Positions 17,354 through 26,962 of a DNA stretch of 64,000 nucleotides are shown here, one piece after another. The DNA is from CALMKX01 sp036274895. Its GTDB lineage: Bacteria; Acidobacteriota; Thermoanaerobaculia; Multivoradales; SZUA-115. The stretch covers positions 1 to 64,000 of the forward strand of contig DASUEU010000014.1 of NCBI GenBank assembly GCA_036274895.1, read 5' to 3'. The notes below the pieces were generated by a model. That model searched no databases, was not told the origin of the DNA, and worked only from the letters and a program-made list of their open reading frames with translations. Position 1 is the stretch's first letter; every line of letters begins with the position of its first letter. A program made the translations under genes and the position numbers.

Positions 17354-18157
17354 TCAGGGGCCGCCGCCGAAGAAGCCCACCAGGGAAAGCGCCAGCTCCA
17401 CCACGATCAGGGCCACGATGGCGACCTCGAGCAGCTCCAGGCGGCGGTCGCGGCCGAGGTCGAGCAGCAGCACCAGGGCCTCGTAGACCGCCTTCAGCTT
17501 GATCTCGAGCGCCTCGAATCGATCGCTGAGGTCGAACTCGGCCTTGAGGTCGGTGTAGATGCGGTCCATCCCCGCATCGTCCCAGATGGCGTCCGGGCGG
17601 TCGAGGAGGTGGAGGGTCGACAGCACCTCGCTCCTGGTGTTGATCGCCTCGCCGATGAAGCGGCCCAGGGGGCGGGTGTGAAGGGGCACGCGGCCCTGCC
17701 GCTCGAGTCCGTCGACCAGCCGGGTGGTGCGCCGGAACAGCTCCTCGACCAGGCTCTCGAAGCACTCCATGGCCGCGCTCTGGGCCACGGTCAAGGCCAC
17801 CACGCCGGCCCGCTCGGGGGTGAGGCGGTCGAGCACCAACCGGCCGGCCCGGAGCTCGATCGCGGATTCGGGGGCCTCCTGGACCACGAAATCCTCGCGC
17901 ACCCGCTCGGCGCTCTTGCCCAGGCCGGAGCTGGCGAGGCGCCGCAGGACCTCCTGCCTTCGCTCGGGGTCGGTGTCCTGGAAGACGGCGGCGCCGAAGG
18001 GGAAGAGGTAGCAGGCGCTGCCACCGGCGAGGTCGAGGCGCAGCCCTTCAACCGCCGGCTTACCCTCCGGGAAGGCCGCCGCCAGCTCCCTCTCCGGGAA
18101 GTTCTCGATGAAGGCCACCGCCACGAAGCGATGTTCGGCGGTGGGCGGCGCGCTCAT
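17354..18157 (-). CDS. RMD1/DUF155 family membrane-anchored protein
   Basis: The 267-residue protein is of the RMD1/YagE (DUF155) family. It has 'YLFPFGAAVFQD' in the N-terminal half, 'ESAIELRAGRLVLDRLTPER', 'LARSVAM'-like 'VAQSAAMECFESLVEEL', and a C-terminal helical region ('LIFLDRPDAIWDD'-like 'LHLLDRPDAIWDDAGMDRIY'). It ends in one membrane helix (VAIVALIVVELALSLVGFF). Yeast relatives act in mitochondria; bacterial members are uncharacterised. It is followed directly by trmL, two bases away. Confidence 0.85.
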   Translation of the reverse strand: MSAPPTAEHRFVAVAFIENFPERELAAAFPEGKPAVEGLRLDLAGGSACYLFPFGAAVFQDTDPERRQEVLRRLASSGLGKSAERVREDFVVQEAPESAIELRAGRLVLDRLTPERAGVVALTVAQSAAMECFESLVEELFRRTTRLVDGLERQGRVPLHTRPLGRFIGEAINTRSEVLSTLHLLDRPDAIWDDAGMDRIYTDLKAEFDLSDRFEALEIKLKAVYEALVLLLDLGRDRRLELLEVAIVALIVVELALSLVGFFGGGP

Positions 18158-18181
18158 CGGGGGACCCAGGGCCTCGGGGGA

Positions 18182-18823
18182 TCAGTCGAGCTCGACGGTG
18201 ATGTCACCGACGCCGGTGTCGACCTCGATCAGGGCCGCGCCTTTGCCGCCGGTCCACTCCAGGCCCTTGCTCACCAGGCCGCTGCCCTCGATGCGACCCC
18301 CGTCGATGACCAGGACGGCCTCACCGACACCGGTGTCGAGCTCGACCCGGTGGACCTTGCCCTTGTCGACCTGGATGAAGACGTCCCCCACACCCTGGCC
18401 GACCTCGACGTCGCCGTTCATCCCGGAGATCCGGACGTCGCCGACGCCACCGTCGGCCTCGAAGCGGACCCCCCGGGGAACTTCGACCTTGAGGTTGGCG
18501 GAGAGCCCTCGATGGCTGATCCGCGGGTAGCCCTCGACCTGGACGAGCAGCTCGCTGCCGCGGTTGCGGGTGTTGACGGCGAGCTTCTTGGCCGCCTCCA
18601 GGCAGGAGGCGCCGGCGTCGGCGTCGCAGAAGATCTCCAGGCGGGCCTTGATGCGCTCGCCACCGGTGCCGGTGACGGTCAGGTCGCCCACCGGCACCTT
18701 CACCTCGATCGAGGTTGCGCTGCCGAGGGAAACGTCCGTGTCGAGGGTGCGGTTGGGCTCGGCGGCCGAAACCGAGCCGGCCGAGACGAGGAGGAGGGAA
18801 AGGAGCGAAAGGGTGAGCTTCAT
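18182..18823 (-). CDS. exported DUF4097-like beta-helix protein
   Basis: The 213-residue protein starts at the ATG at 18823, giving a signal peptide (MKLTLSLLSLLLVSAGSVSA). The mature part has short repeated strands typical of the DUF4097 putative-adhesin fold: 'VPVGDLTVTGTGGERIKARL', 'GGVGDVRISGMNGDVEV', 'GQGVGDVFIQVDKGKVHRV', 'DTGVGEAVLVIDGGRIEG' and 'EVDTGVGDITVELD'. Such proteins form right-handed beta solenoids in the envelope. It probably starts the operon with the RMD1-like gene and trmL. Function unknown. Confidence 0.78.
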   Translation of the reverse strand: MKLTLSLLSLLLVSAGSVSAAEPNRTLDTDVSLGSATSIEVKVPVGDLTVTGTGGERIKARLEIFCDADAGASCLEAAKKLAVNTRNRGSELLVQVEGYPRISHRGLSANLKVEVPRGVRFEADGGVGDVRISGMNGDVEVGQGVGDVFIQVDKGKVHRVELDTGVGEAVLVIDGGRIEGSGLVSKGLEWTGGKGAALIEVDTGVGDITVELD

Positions 18824-18904
18824 GGCTGGCTCTCCGCGCACGAAGGCCCCGGGTCACGCCGGGGCCGGGTCTGGCTGCCGTACGCGATGATAGCTCGGGC
18901 GGTT

Positions 18905-19300
18905 TCAGCGCTCGAGGCGGGTCCACACCAGGCCGTCGATGGCCTCGAAGTGGCGATCGAAAGAGAGCAGCTCGGCGCCGGTCTCCATGGTGTGGGCGGC
19001 GATCCACATGTCATTGGTGGGAATCGGCCGGCCTTTCTTCTGTAGAGCCGCGTAGATGCGACCGTAGCGGTCGGCGGTCTCCAGGCTTATTGGAACCACC
19101 GAGACCCGGGGGTCGGCGAGAAAGGCGAGGAGGCTGGCACGGCCCCGTTCGAACCGGCTTCCCAGTCGCAGACCGGCCAGAACCTCGCCTGCAACGACAC
19201 TCGAGAAGGGTAGCTCCCGCGCCCCTCTCACGAGTGTGGCTAGGCCCAGATCGCCCCTCTCGAGCTGAGAGTAGGCGTTCGAGTCCAAGAGGACCCTCAT
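18905..19300 (-). CDS. VapC-type PIN-domain toxin
   Basis: The 131-residue PIN endonuclease has the acidic residues Asp6 ('VLLDSNAYS'), Glu in 'SVVAGEVLAGL', Asp in 'PTNDMWIAAH' and Asp in 'LSFDRHFEAI', which bind Mg ions; VapC enzymes cut tRNA or rRNA. The start at 19300 is chosen because it makes the usual ATGA overlap with the antitoxin stop. It forms a toxin-antitoxin pair with the gene upstream. All four catalytic positions look intact. Confidence 0.87.
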   Translation of the reverse strand: MRVLLDSNAYSQLERGDLGLATLVRGARELPFSSVVAGEVLAGLRLGSRFERGRASLLAFLADPRVSVVPISLETADRYGRIYAALQKKGRPIPTNDMWIAAHTMETGAELLSFDRHFEAIDGLVWTRLER

Positions 19301-19563
19301 CGCCACATCTCTTCGTCGATCTGACCGAACCAGGCCATGGCTTCTTCGAGCTCGCGAGTATCTTCCTCGGTCGCCGAGCCGATGAACCAGTCCAGGGAAT
19401 TGCCGATCACGTCACGCTTCGGCTCGGCCGCTTCGAGGCCGGCGCCGCGGCGTGCGAGCTTGAGCAGGGCCTTGTTGAGGGAGATCCCTTCGCGCTCGGC
19501 GAGGTTCTCGATCTTCTCGGAGAGGTCAGGTCCGAGCTTGCGGATGGTCAGCTGGTCGATCAC
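19297..19563 (-). CDS. VapB-type antitoxin, ribbon-helix-helix
   Basis: The 88-residue protein has an N-terminal DNA-binding pattern ('DQLTIRKLGPDLSEKIENLA', 'EREGISLNKALLKLARR') of the ribbon-helix-helix type and an acidic C-terminal tail (EEDTRELEEAMAWFGQIDEE) that would wrap the toxin. It overlaps the PIN toxin gene by four bases. A palindromic operator lies 20-50 bases upstream, consistent with autoregulation by the antitoxin or complex. Confidence 0.85.
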   Translation of the reverse strand: MIDQLTIRKLGPDLSEKIENLAEREGISLNKALLKLARRGAGLEAAEPKRDVIGNSLDWFIGSATEEDTRELEEAMAWFGQIDEEMWR

Positions 19564-19583
19564 GGGGCACCTCCTCGAGCCGT

Positions 19584-19613
19584 GTGACTCACGAGTGACT
19601 CATTATGAGTCAC
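19584..19613. promoter_or_regulatory. operator of the VapBC module
   Basis: A perfect 19-base palindrome, GTGACTCATTATGAGTCAC, lies at 19595-19613. One more GTGACTCA half-site lies at 19584, spaced 11 bases away on the same face of the helix. Three half-sites, two in direct and one in inverted order, suit cooperative binding by ribbon-helix-helix dimers. Confidence 0.7.
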
Positions 19614-19635
19614 CCTCCCGACTCGGGCAAGCGGG

Positions 19636-20724
19636 CTACCGCACCCGGCTGCGCCGGTTCTTGATGTAGTCCGCGAGGAGGAACTCGCCCAGGTTGTAGG
19701 GCGAGGCGTAGTAGGCCCGGCCGCGGTTGATACGGGTGAGCTTGTCCACGAAGTCGGTGAGCGTCGAGTCCGTGGCCAGCATGAAGGTGGTGATCACCAC
19801 CTTCTGGCGGCGGCAGACGTCCGCCTCCTCGAGCGTGGCGTTGACGATGCGCAGGTCGAGGCCGAAGGGGTTCTTGTAGACCCGCCCCCCTTCCGTGATC
19901 GCCGAGGGCTTGCCGTCGGTGATCAGGATGATCTGCTTGTTCGGCTGCTTCTGCCGGGCCAAGAGACCGCGGGCCAGCTGCAACGCCTCCCGCGTGTTGG
20001 TGTGGAAAGGGCCGGCCTCGACGTAGGGCAGGTCCGCCAGGGGCACCTGCTCGGCACGGTCGCCGAACAGGATCACCGACAGGTGGTCCTTGGGGTAGCG
20101 CGTGGTGATCAGCTCGGTCAGGGCCAGGGCGACCTTCTTGGCCGGGGTGATGCGGTCCTCGCCGTAGAGGATCATCGAGTGGCTGACGTCGATGGCCACC
20201 ACCGAGGCGCAGGCGGTCAAGTGCTCAGTCTCGTGGATCTGCAGATCCTCCTCGGCCAGCTGGAGGTCGCCGTGGGTGCGTCGCAGGGCGTTCTGTAGCG
20301 ATCGGGGCGCGTCCAGGTGGTGGAGGTCGTCGCCGAACTCGAAGGGGCGGGTCTCGGGCTGGCGCTCGATGCCCTCACCGCTGGCCGGCACCGGGTGGTA
20401 GCCCGGCCCCCCCTTCTTCATGCCCTCGAAGAGCTCCTCGAAGGCCGACTGGCGCAGCCGGCGCTCCCCCGGGCCGGTGAGCACCGCGCCGCCCTCGCCG
20501 TCGGGCTGGATCAGGCCCTCGCGCTCCAGGCTGGCGAAGAAGGCTTCGAGGTCGACCGAGGGGTCGATGTAGCCCTGCTCCTGGAGCTGGCGCATCCAGT
20601 CCATGGCCTCCTCCACGTCGCCTCCGGTGGCCAGCACCAGCTGGTTCCACAGCCGCAGCAGCTCCATGCCGGCCAGCAGGGCCCGCACCAGCTCGGGGTC
20701 GAGATGGAAGTAGCGGTGGCGCAT
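19636..20724 (-). CDS. von Willebrand factor A domain protein, partner of the MoxR-like ATPase
   Basis: The 362-residue protein has an N-terminal helical region and a VWA domain at about residues 165-350. The metal-ion site is visible as 'VAIDVSHSM' (DxSxS), a Thr in 'FHTNTREAL' and 'LITDGKPSA'. It follows the AAA+ gene by four bases and fits the MoxR/VWA pairs in which the ATPase and the VWA protein remodel or insert cofactors into client proteins. The client is unknown. Likely cytosolic, as no signal peptide is seen. Confidence 0.85.
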   Translation of the reverse strand: MRHRYFHLDPELVRALLAGMELLRLWNQLVLATGGDVEEAMDWMRQLQEQGYIDPSVDLEAFFASLEREGLIQPDGEGGAVLTGPGERRLRQSAFEELFEGMKKGGPGYHPVPASGEGIERQPETRPFEFGDDLHHLDAPRSLQNALRRTHGDLQLAEEDLQIHETEHLTACASVVAIDVSHSMILYGEDRITPAKKVALALTELITTRYPKDHLSVILFGDRAEQVPLADLPYVEAGPFHTNTREALQLARGLLARQKQPNKQIILITDGKPSAITEGGRVYKNPFGLDLRIVNATLEEADVCRRQKVVITTFMLATDSTLTDFVDKLTRINRGRAYYASPYNLGEFLLADYIKNRRSRVR

Positions 20725-20728
20725 GGGC

Positions 20729-22230
<1,502 letters not shown>

Positions 22231-22234
<4 letters not shown>

Positions 22235-23187
22235 CCGTGGAGGCTCTCCAGCCAGCGCTCGGCGTCGATCGCCGCCCGGCAGCCGGTGCCGGCGGCGGTC
22301 ACCGCCTGGCGGTACGAAGGGTCCATCACGTCGCCCGCCGCGAACACTCCCTCGACCGAGGTGCGGCTGGTGGGCTCCTGGACCGTGAGATAGCCGGCCT
22401 CGTTCATCGCCAGCTTGCCGTCGAAGACTTCCGTGTTCGGCTTGTGGCCGATGGCCATGAACACTCCCTGGGTGGGGTAGACAGATTCTGCGCCGGTTTC
22501 CACGTTCTTCACCCGGACGCCGGTGACCCCGCCCTCGCGGCTGCCCAGCACCTCGGTGACCACGCTGTTCCACAGCCAGGCGATCTTCTCGTTCCTGGTG
22601 GCCCGCTCCTGCATGATCTTCGAGGCGCGCAGCTCGGCGCGGCGGTGGATCACCGTCACCTTGGTGGCGAAGCGGGTGAGGTAGGTGGCCTCCTCCATGG
22701 CGGTGTCGCCACCGCCCACGACCACCACTTCCTTGCCCTTGAAGAAGAAGCCGTCGCACGTGGCGCAGGCCGAGACGCCGTAGCCCATCAGCTCGGTCTC
22801 GGAAGGCAGGTCGAGGAGCTTGGCCGAGGCGCCGGTGGCGACGATCAGGGCGTCGGCCTCGAAGTGGTTGCCGTCGTCGGTGGCGAGGCGGAAGGGGCGC
22901 TGGGCGAGGTCCAGCTCGACGGCGCGTTCGAAGCGCACCTGGGCGCCGAAGCGCCGTGCTTGCTCGCGCATCTTGTCGACCAGCTCCGGGCCGAGGATGC
23001 CCTCGGGGAAGCCGGGGTAGTTCTCGACCTCGGTGGTGATGGTCAGCTGGCCCCCGGGCTGGTTGCCCTCGAGCACCAGGGGGGAGAGCTCGGCGCGGGC
23101 GGCGTAGAGCGCAGCGGTCAGGCCGGCCGGACCCGAGCCCAGGATGATCACGCGGTGGTGCGTGGGAGCAGAGTTCTCGGAGCTCAA
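22231..23187 (-). CDS. trxB: thioredoxin reductase
   Basis: This 318-residue FAD/NADPH enzyme reduces thioredoxin. Visible: FAD site 'VIILGSGPAGLTAALYAARA', 'GGQLTITTEVENYPGFPEGI', redox motif CATC in 'GVSACATCDGFFFKGK', NADPH site 'VVVVGGGDTAMEEATYLT' and C-terminal 'GVFAAGDVMDP'. The start is taken as the TTG at 23187: GAGGAG lies 9 bases upstream, and a TATACT box at 23223-23228 places the transcript start downstream of an alternative TTG at 23232. It leads the operon with the MoxR-like and VWA genes. Confidence 0.93.
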
Positions 23188-23222
23188 GATGGGGATCTCC
23201 TCGTCGGAAGGCAAGGCAAGGC

Positions 23223-23228
23223 AGTATA
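23223..23228 (-). promoter_or_regulatory. -10 box for trxB
   Basis: Minus-strand TATACT lies about 36 bases before the TTG start of trxB. No clear -35 is seen. It helps rule out the longer trxB reading frame start. Confidence 0.4.
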
Positions 23229-23282
23229 ACAACGGCTCCTCGCCCGACCCTTCCCGCCCGGGGAGCCGTCAGGGCCCGCGTG

Positions 23283-23288
23283 TACAAT
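23283..23288 (+). promoter_or_regulatory. -10 box for sdaA
   Basis: TACAAT lies 21 bases before the ATG of sdaA, with GGAGGAGGGG as ribosome binding site in between. No clear -35 is seen. It is divergent from the trxB box. Confidence 0.35.
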
Positions 23289-23309
23289 CCGGCCCCGGAG
23301 GAGGGGTGG

Positions 23310-24689
23310 ATGGCCATCAGTGTTTTCGATCTCTTCACGATCGGCATCGGGCCCTCGAGCTCGCACACCGTGGGGCCGATGCGGGCCGCCCGCCGGTTCC
23401 TCGATCGCCATCGCGAGGAGGGCCTGCTCGAGCGGGTGGCCCGGATCCAGGCCACCCTCTACGGCTCCCTGGCCCTGACCGGCCGGGGCCACGGCACGGA
23501 CGTGGCGGTGCTGATGGGGCTCGAGGGCGAGACCCCGGAGGAAATCGACCCAGACGTGGTCCCGGGGCGGGTGGCGACGATCCGCAGCCGGAAGCGCTTG
23601 CGCCTCCTGGGCGAGCGCGAGATCCCCTTCGATCCCGCCGACGACCTGGTCTTCGACCGTCGTCGCACCCTGCCTCTCCATCCCAACGGCATGCTCTTCA
23701 CCTCCTTCGAGGACGATGGCGCCCAACTCTTCGAGCGCACCTACTATTCGGTGGGGGGCGGCTTCGTGGTCAACCAGGACGAGGCCCGGCGCGACGAGCT
23801 GGTGCCGGATCACTCCCAGCTGCCGCACCCCTTCCGATCCGGCGAGGAGCTGCTGCGCCGGGCCGAGGAGAGTGGCAAGTCGATCGCCCGGCTCACCCTG
23901 GACAACGAGCGGGTGTGGCGCAGCGAGGAGGCCATCCGCGACGGCCTGCTCGCCATCTGGCGGGCGATGGAAGCCTGCGTCGCCCGCGGCTGCCGCACCG
24001 AAGGGGTGCTACCGGGCGGCCTCAAGGTCACCCGCCGGGCACCGCGGCTCTACCGGGAGCTCACCGGCCAGCCCGAGCAGGCCCACCGCGACCCGCTGAC
24101 CGTGCTCGACTGGGTCAACCTCTACGCCCTGGCGGTCAACGAGGAGAACGCCAGCGGTGGGCGGGTGGTGACCGCCCCGACCAACGGCGCTGCGGGCATC
24201 GTCCCGGCGGTGCTGCACTACTACCAGCGCCTGACCGCCAGCCCAACCGAGCAGGGCGTGCTCGACTTTCTGCTCACGGCCGGCGCCATCGGCATCCTCT
24301 ACAAGCAGAACGCCTCGATTTCGGGCGCCGAGGTCGGCTGCCAGGGCGAGGTGGGAGTGGCTTGCTCGATGGCCGCGGGAGGTCTGGTGGCGGCCCTCGG
24401 CGGCACACCGGTGCAGGTGGAGAACGCCGCGGAGATCGGCATGGAGCACAACCTCGGCCTGACCTGTGACCCGGTCGGGGGGCTGGTGCAGATCCCCTGC
24501 ATCGAGAGAAACGCCATGGGCGCGGTCAAAGCGATCAACGCCGCCCGCCTCGCCTTCCGGAGCGACGGTTCGCAGAAGGTCTCGCTCGACAAGGTGATCA
24601 AGACCATGCGCGAGACCGGCGCCGACATGAAAACCAAGTACAAGGAGACCTCCCGCGGGGGGCTCGCGACCAACGTGATCGAATGTTGA
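23310..24689 (+). CDS. sdaA: L-serine dehydratase, single-chain iron-sulfur type
   Basis: This 459-residue enzyme deaminates L-serine to pyruvate using a [4Fe-4S] cluster. N-terminal beta domain: 'VFDLFTIGIGPSSSHTVGPM'. Alpha domain: 'TAPTNGAAGIVPAVLHYY', 'GAEVGCQGEVGVACSMAAGG' and 'LTCDPVGGLVQIPCIERNAM', whose cysteines ligate the cluster. The order and length match the E. coli-type fused enzyme. The ribosome binding site GGAGGAGGGG supports the ATG at 23310. The ferritin gene follows after 14 bases, so the two are probably co-transcribed; an iron link is plausible. Confidence 0.93.
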   Translation: MAISVFDLFTIGIGPSSSHTVGPMRAARRFLDRHREEGLLERVARIQATLYGSLALTGRGHGTDVAVLMGLEGETPEEIDPDVVPGRVATIRSRKRLRLLGEREIPFDPADDLVFDRRRTLPLHPNGMLFTSFEDDGAQLFERTYYSVGGGFVVNQDEARRDELVPDHSQLPHPFRSGEELLRRAEESGKSIARLTLDNERVWRSEEAIRDGLLAIWRAMEACVARGCRTEGVLPGGLKVTRRAPRLYRELTGQPEQAHRDPLTVLDWVNLYALAVNEENASGGRVVTAPTNGAAGIVPAVLHYYQRLTASPTEQGVLDFLLTAGAIGILYKQNASISGAEVGCQGEVGVACSMAAGGLVAALGGTPVQVENAAEIGMEHNLGLTCDPVGGLVQIPCIERNAMGAVKAINAARLAFRSDGSQKVSLDKVIKTMRETGADMKTKYKETSRGGLATNVIEC

Positions 24690-24703
24690 GGAGAGTCACG
24701 ACC

Positions 24704-25222
24704 ATGCTCAAGCCCAGCGACAAGCTGACCAAAGCCTTCACCCAGCAGATCGGCAACGAGATGGGGGCCTCGATGCAGTACGTTGCCATCGGCAACTACT
24801 TTACGGCCGAGACCCTGCCCGGGCTCGCCGCCTTCTTCTACCGCCAGGCGGACGAAGAGCGGCAGCACGCTATGAAGTTCGTCAAGTTCCTGCTCGACGC
24901 CGGCGCCTATCCGGAGATCCCGGCGATCAAGGCGCCCAAGTGTCACTTCAAGTCTGCCGAGGAGTGTGTGGCCCTCTCCGTCGAGTGGGAGGAGACGGTC
25001 ACCGAGCAGATCTACGGCCTGGTGGAGCTCGCCCGCAAGGACAACCACTACGTGGCCCAGCGCTTCCTCGACTGGTTCGTCACCGAGCAGCTCGAGGAGG
25101 TCTCGAGCATGAGCGACCTGCTCGCCATCGTCCGCCGGGCCGGTGAGGGGGGCCTGCTGCATGTCGAGGACTACCTCGCCCGCCAGGGTGTGGCGGCCCC
25201 GGCCGGTGGCGAGGAGACCTGA
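24704..25222 (+). CDS. bacterial non-haem ferritin
   Basis: The 172-residue four-helix protein stores iron. Ferroxidase residues are visible: Glu19 ('IGNEMGASMQY'), Glu52 and His55 ('ADEERQHAMKF'), Glu in 'EWEETVTEQIYGL' and Gln/Glu in 'FVTEQLEEV'. Helix boundaries and length match FtnA-type ferritins. GAGGAGAG lies upstream of the ATG. It follows sdaA, an iron-sulfur enzyme, and precedes a selenoprotein gene, so the local theme may be redox or oxidative-stress handling (inference). Confidence 0.92.
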   Translation: MLKPSDKLTKAFTQQIGNEMGASMQYVAIGNYFTAETLPGLAAFFYRQADEERQHAMKFVKFLLDAGAYPEIPAIKAPKCHFKSAEECVALSVEWEETVTEQIYGLVELARKDNHYVAQRFLDWFVTEQLEEVSSMSDLLAIVRRAGEGGLLHVEDYLARQGVAAPAGGEET

Positions 25223-25369
25223 GCCGGGGGGCCCGTGATCTTTATGCGAGCTCGTAAGCAGAGCGCGGGTTTCCGGGCGCTGCCGACGCTCTCGTGGCCG
25301 TCAGCTCTGGCCCCTCCGGTGGAGAGGATCTTGCAGCCGTCGCTGTGAGTTGATTCCACGGAGGGGCGG

Positions 25370-26023
25370 ATGAAGAAGGTGATCCTCGGCGGTGTCCTCG
25401 TCGTCCTCGTGGCGGCGCTGGTGATGGTGGCGAAGATCGGCCCGCGCAACGTCATCGGCATGCTGCTGTACGACCAGCGCCGGGAGGGCGACCTCGTGGT
25501 CGGCGACCTGGCTCCGGACGTGGTGCTCACGGCCCTCGACGGCCAGACGCAGGTGGGGCTCGCGAGCCGGCTCGGCGGCAAGCCCCTGGTGCTGATCTTC
25601 GGCAGCTTCACCTGACCGCCCTTCCGGCGCTCGGTCGAGCGCCTCAAGGAGATCCGGGACCGCTACCAGGCAGAGGCCGACTTCTTCACCATCTACATCA
25701 AGGAAGCCCATCCCGAAGACGAGTGGCAGATGACCTCCAACGAGAAGGAGGGGGTGTGCTATCGCCAGCCGCGCAGCCTGGCCGAGCGGGTGGCGATCGC
25801 CAACGATTTCGCCAGCCGCCACTCGTGGGATCTGCCCCTGGCCGTCGACGGCATGGACAACCAGGCCGACCAGCTCTACGCCGGCTGGCCGGAGCGGCTC
25901 TACGTGATCGACGAGACCGGCAAGATCGCCTTCAAGGGCAAGCCCGGGCCCTTCGGCTTCCATCCCGAGGAGGTCGAGGCGTGGCTCGAGGCGAGGCGGT
26001 CAATGCGTGGCGGCGCTACCTAG
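25370..26023 (+). CDS. iodothyronine deiodinase-like selenoprotein (in-frame TGA read as Sec82)
   Basis: The frame is open from the ATG at 25370 to 26023 except for one TGA at 25613-25615. Read as selenocysteine it gives 217 residues: an N-terminal membrane anchor (VILGGVLVVLVAALVMVA), then a thioredoxin fold with 'LVLIFGSFTUPPFRRSVERL', matching the deiodinase active site (FGSCTUPPF). Downstream 'FFTIYIKEAHPEDEW' keeps the family His, and 'RLYVIDETGKIAFKGKPGPF' followed by GFHPEEVEAWL matches the deiodinase C-terminus. A hairpin with a GGTC loop lies right after the TGA. Deiodinases remove iodine from thyronines in animals; bacterial relatives are probably thiol/seleno-oxidoreductases. A pseudogene is unlikely because both halves are conserved around the TGA. 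Confidence 0.88.
25613..25649 (+). promoter_or_regulatory. bacterial SECIS element after the Sec TGA
   Basis: The TGA is at 25613-25615. A perfect 7-pair stem (GGCGCTC 25626-25632 with GAGCGCC 25637-25643) holds the loop GGTC, extended by CCTT (25620-25623) with AAGG (25646-25649) around a two-by-two internal loop. The loop starts 17 bases after the TGA. In E. coli fdhF the SelB-binding loop also carries GGUC at nearly the same distance (established). Confidence 0.82.
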
Positions 26024-26962
26024 ACCCTCGGCGAGGTCGGCGGCATTCTTGGCTGTGCCCAGGGTGAGGTTGTCCATCACCGCCCACAGCCAGTAGCGCC
26101 CGCCGCCCTCGGCGCGCAAGGCCCCGACCAGGATCTCGCCGCTGTTGGCCGCCTCCACCGGCGAGGCGACCTCGTCCCGATCCTCGACGGCGACCCGTGG
26201 CGCCCGCCCGAGGGCCTCGCGGATGGCCGGCAGCCCCGGGTCGTTGGCGAAGGTCAGATGGACGCTGGCCGCGACGCCGTGGAAGAACCCCCCCTGCAGC
26301 AGCAGCACCGAGAGCTGAGGGGCGTGCTCACCCAGCACCGCCGCCAGGTCACCCTTGAGATCGGCCGCGGGCTCGGCGGGGTAGAGGTTGAAGGCCAGCT
26401 GGCGGCCGAAGACCGCCTCCGGGCGCTCCTGGCTGAAGGTGAGGATGGCGCGGGTCTGCTCGAAGAGCTCGTCCATGCCCTCCTCGCCAAAGACCGAGGC
26501 CGGCTGCATCACGGTGGCGGACGCCGCGAGCAGGGGCAGCGGCGACAGGGCGCCGATCAGCTGAGCCAGCAGCACCACCCCGGCATGGGGTGAGACCAGC
26601 ACGCTGCTGCCGGCCGCGGCCCAGGAGTTGACCCCGGCGACCACGGGGGGGCCGTCGGTCGCCTCCGCCTCTCGCGAGACGACGATCGCCGTCACCCCCG
26701 TGGACAGCTCGGTCAGCAGAGGCCGCCAGGTGGCGGCGGGGCCGAGCAGGAACACCGTGTCCAGGTCATCGAGGTCGCCGGGCTCCAGGCGCCGGACCAT
26801 CGCCGCCGAGCCGTAGCTTTCGGTCAGCCGGCCGATCTCGTCCTCGTCCGTGGCGAGCAGCTCGAGATGGCCGAAGAGGCCCGGCCGGCGCTCGATCTCC
26901 TCCCGCAGCTCCTTGCCGAGCAGATTGGTGGGATTGACGATGGCGATGCGGCGCAAGCTCAT
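26000..26962 (-). CDS. aspartate-semialdehyde dehydrogenase-like protein without catalytic cysteine (Usg-like)
   Basis: The 320-residue protein has the N-terminal NADP-binding pattern ('RRIAIVNPTNLLGKELREEI') and the overall layout of the Asd family, with C-terminal 'LTFANDPGLPAIREALGRAP' and 'RYWLWAVMDNLTLGTAKNAA'. Where Asd has the catalytic Cys (xNCxT), this protein reads 'LVSPHAGVVLLAQLIGA', so the active thiol is missing, as in E. coli Usg. It is therefore probably not an active Asd. It is coupled (ATGA) to pssA. Its 3' end overlaps the deiodinase-like gene by 24 bases in convergent orientation. Confidence 0.8.
   Translation of the reverse strand: MSLRRIAIVNPTNLLGKELREEIERRPGLFGHLELLATDEDEIGRLTESYGSAAMVRRLEPGDLDDLDTVFLLGPAATWRPLLTELSTGVTAIVVSREAEATDGPPVVAGVNSWAAAGSSVLVSPHAGVVLLAQLIGALSPLPLLAASATVMQPASVFGEEGMDELFEQTRAILTFSQERPEAVFGRQLAFNLYPAEPAADLKGDLAAVLGEHAPQLSVLLLQGGFFHGVAASVHLTFANDPGLPAIREALGRAPRVAVEDRDEVASPVEAANSGEILVGALRAEGGGRYWLWAVMDNLTLGTAKNAADLAEGLGSAATH

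Noticed and set aside
25370..25615. Reading the deiodinase-like locus as a truncated gene or pseudogene
   Set aside because: Conserved residues on both sides of the TGA, unbroken frame and a SECIS-like hairpin favour selenocysteine.
26000..26962. Calling the Asd-like gene a functional aspartate-semialdehyde dehydrogenase
   Set aside because: The catalytic cysteine position reads SPHAGV, with no Cys nearby.
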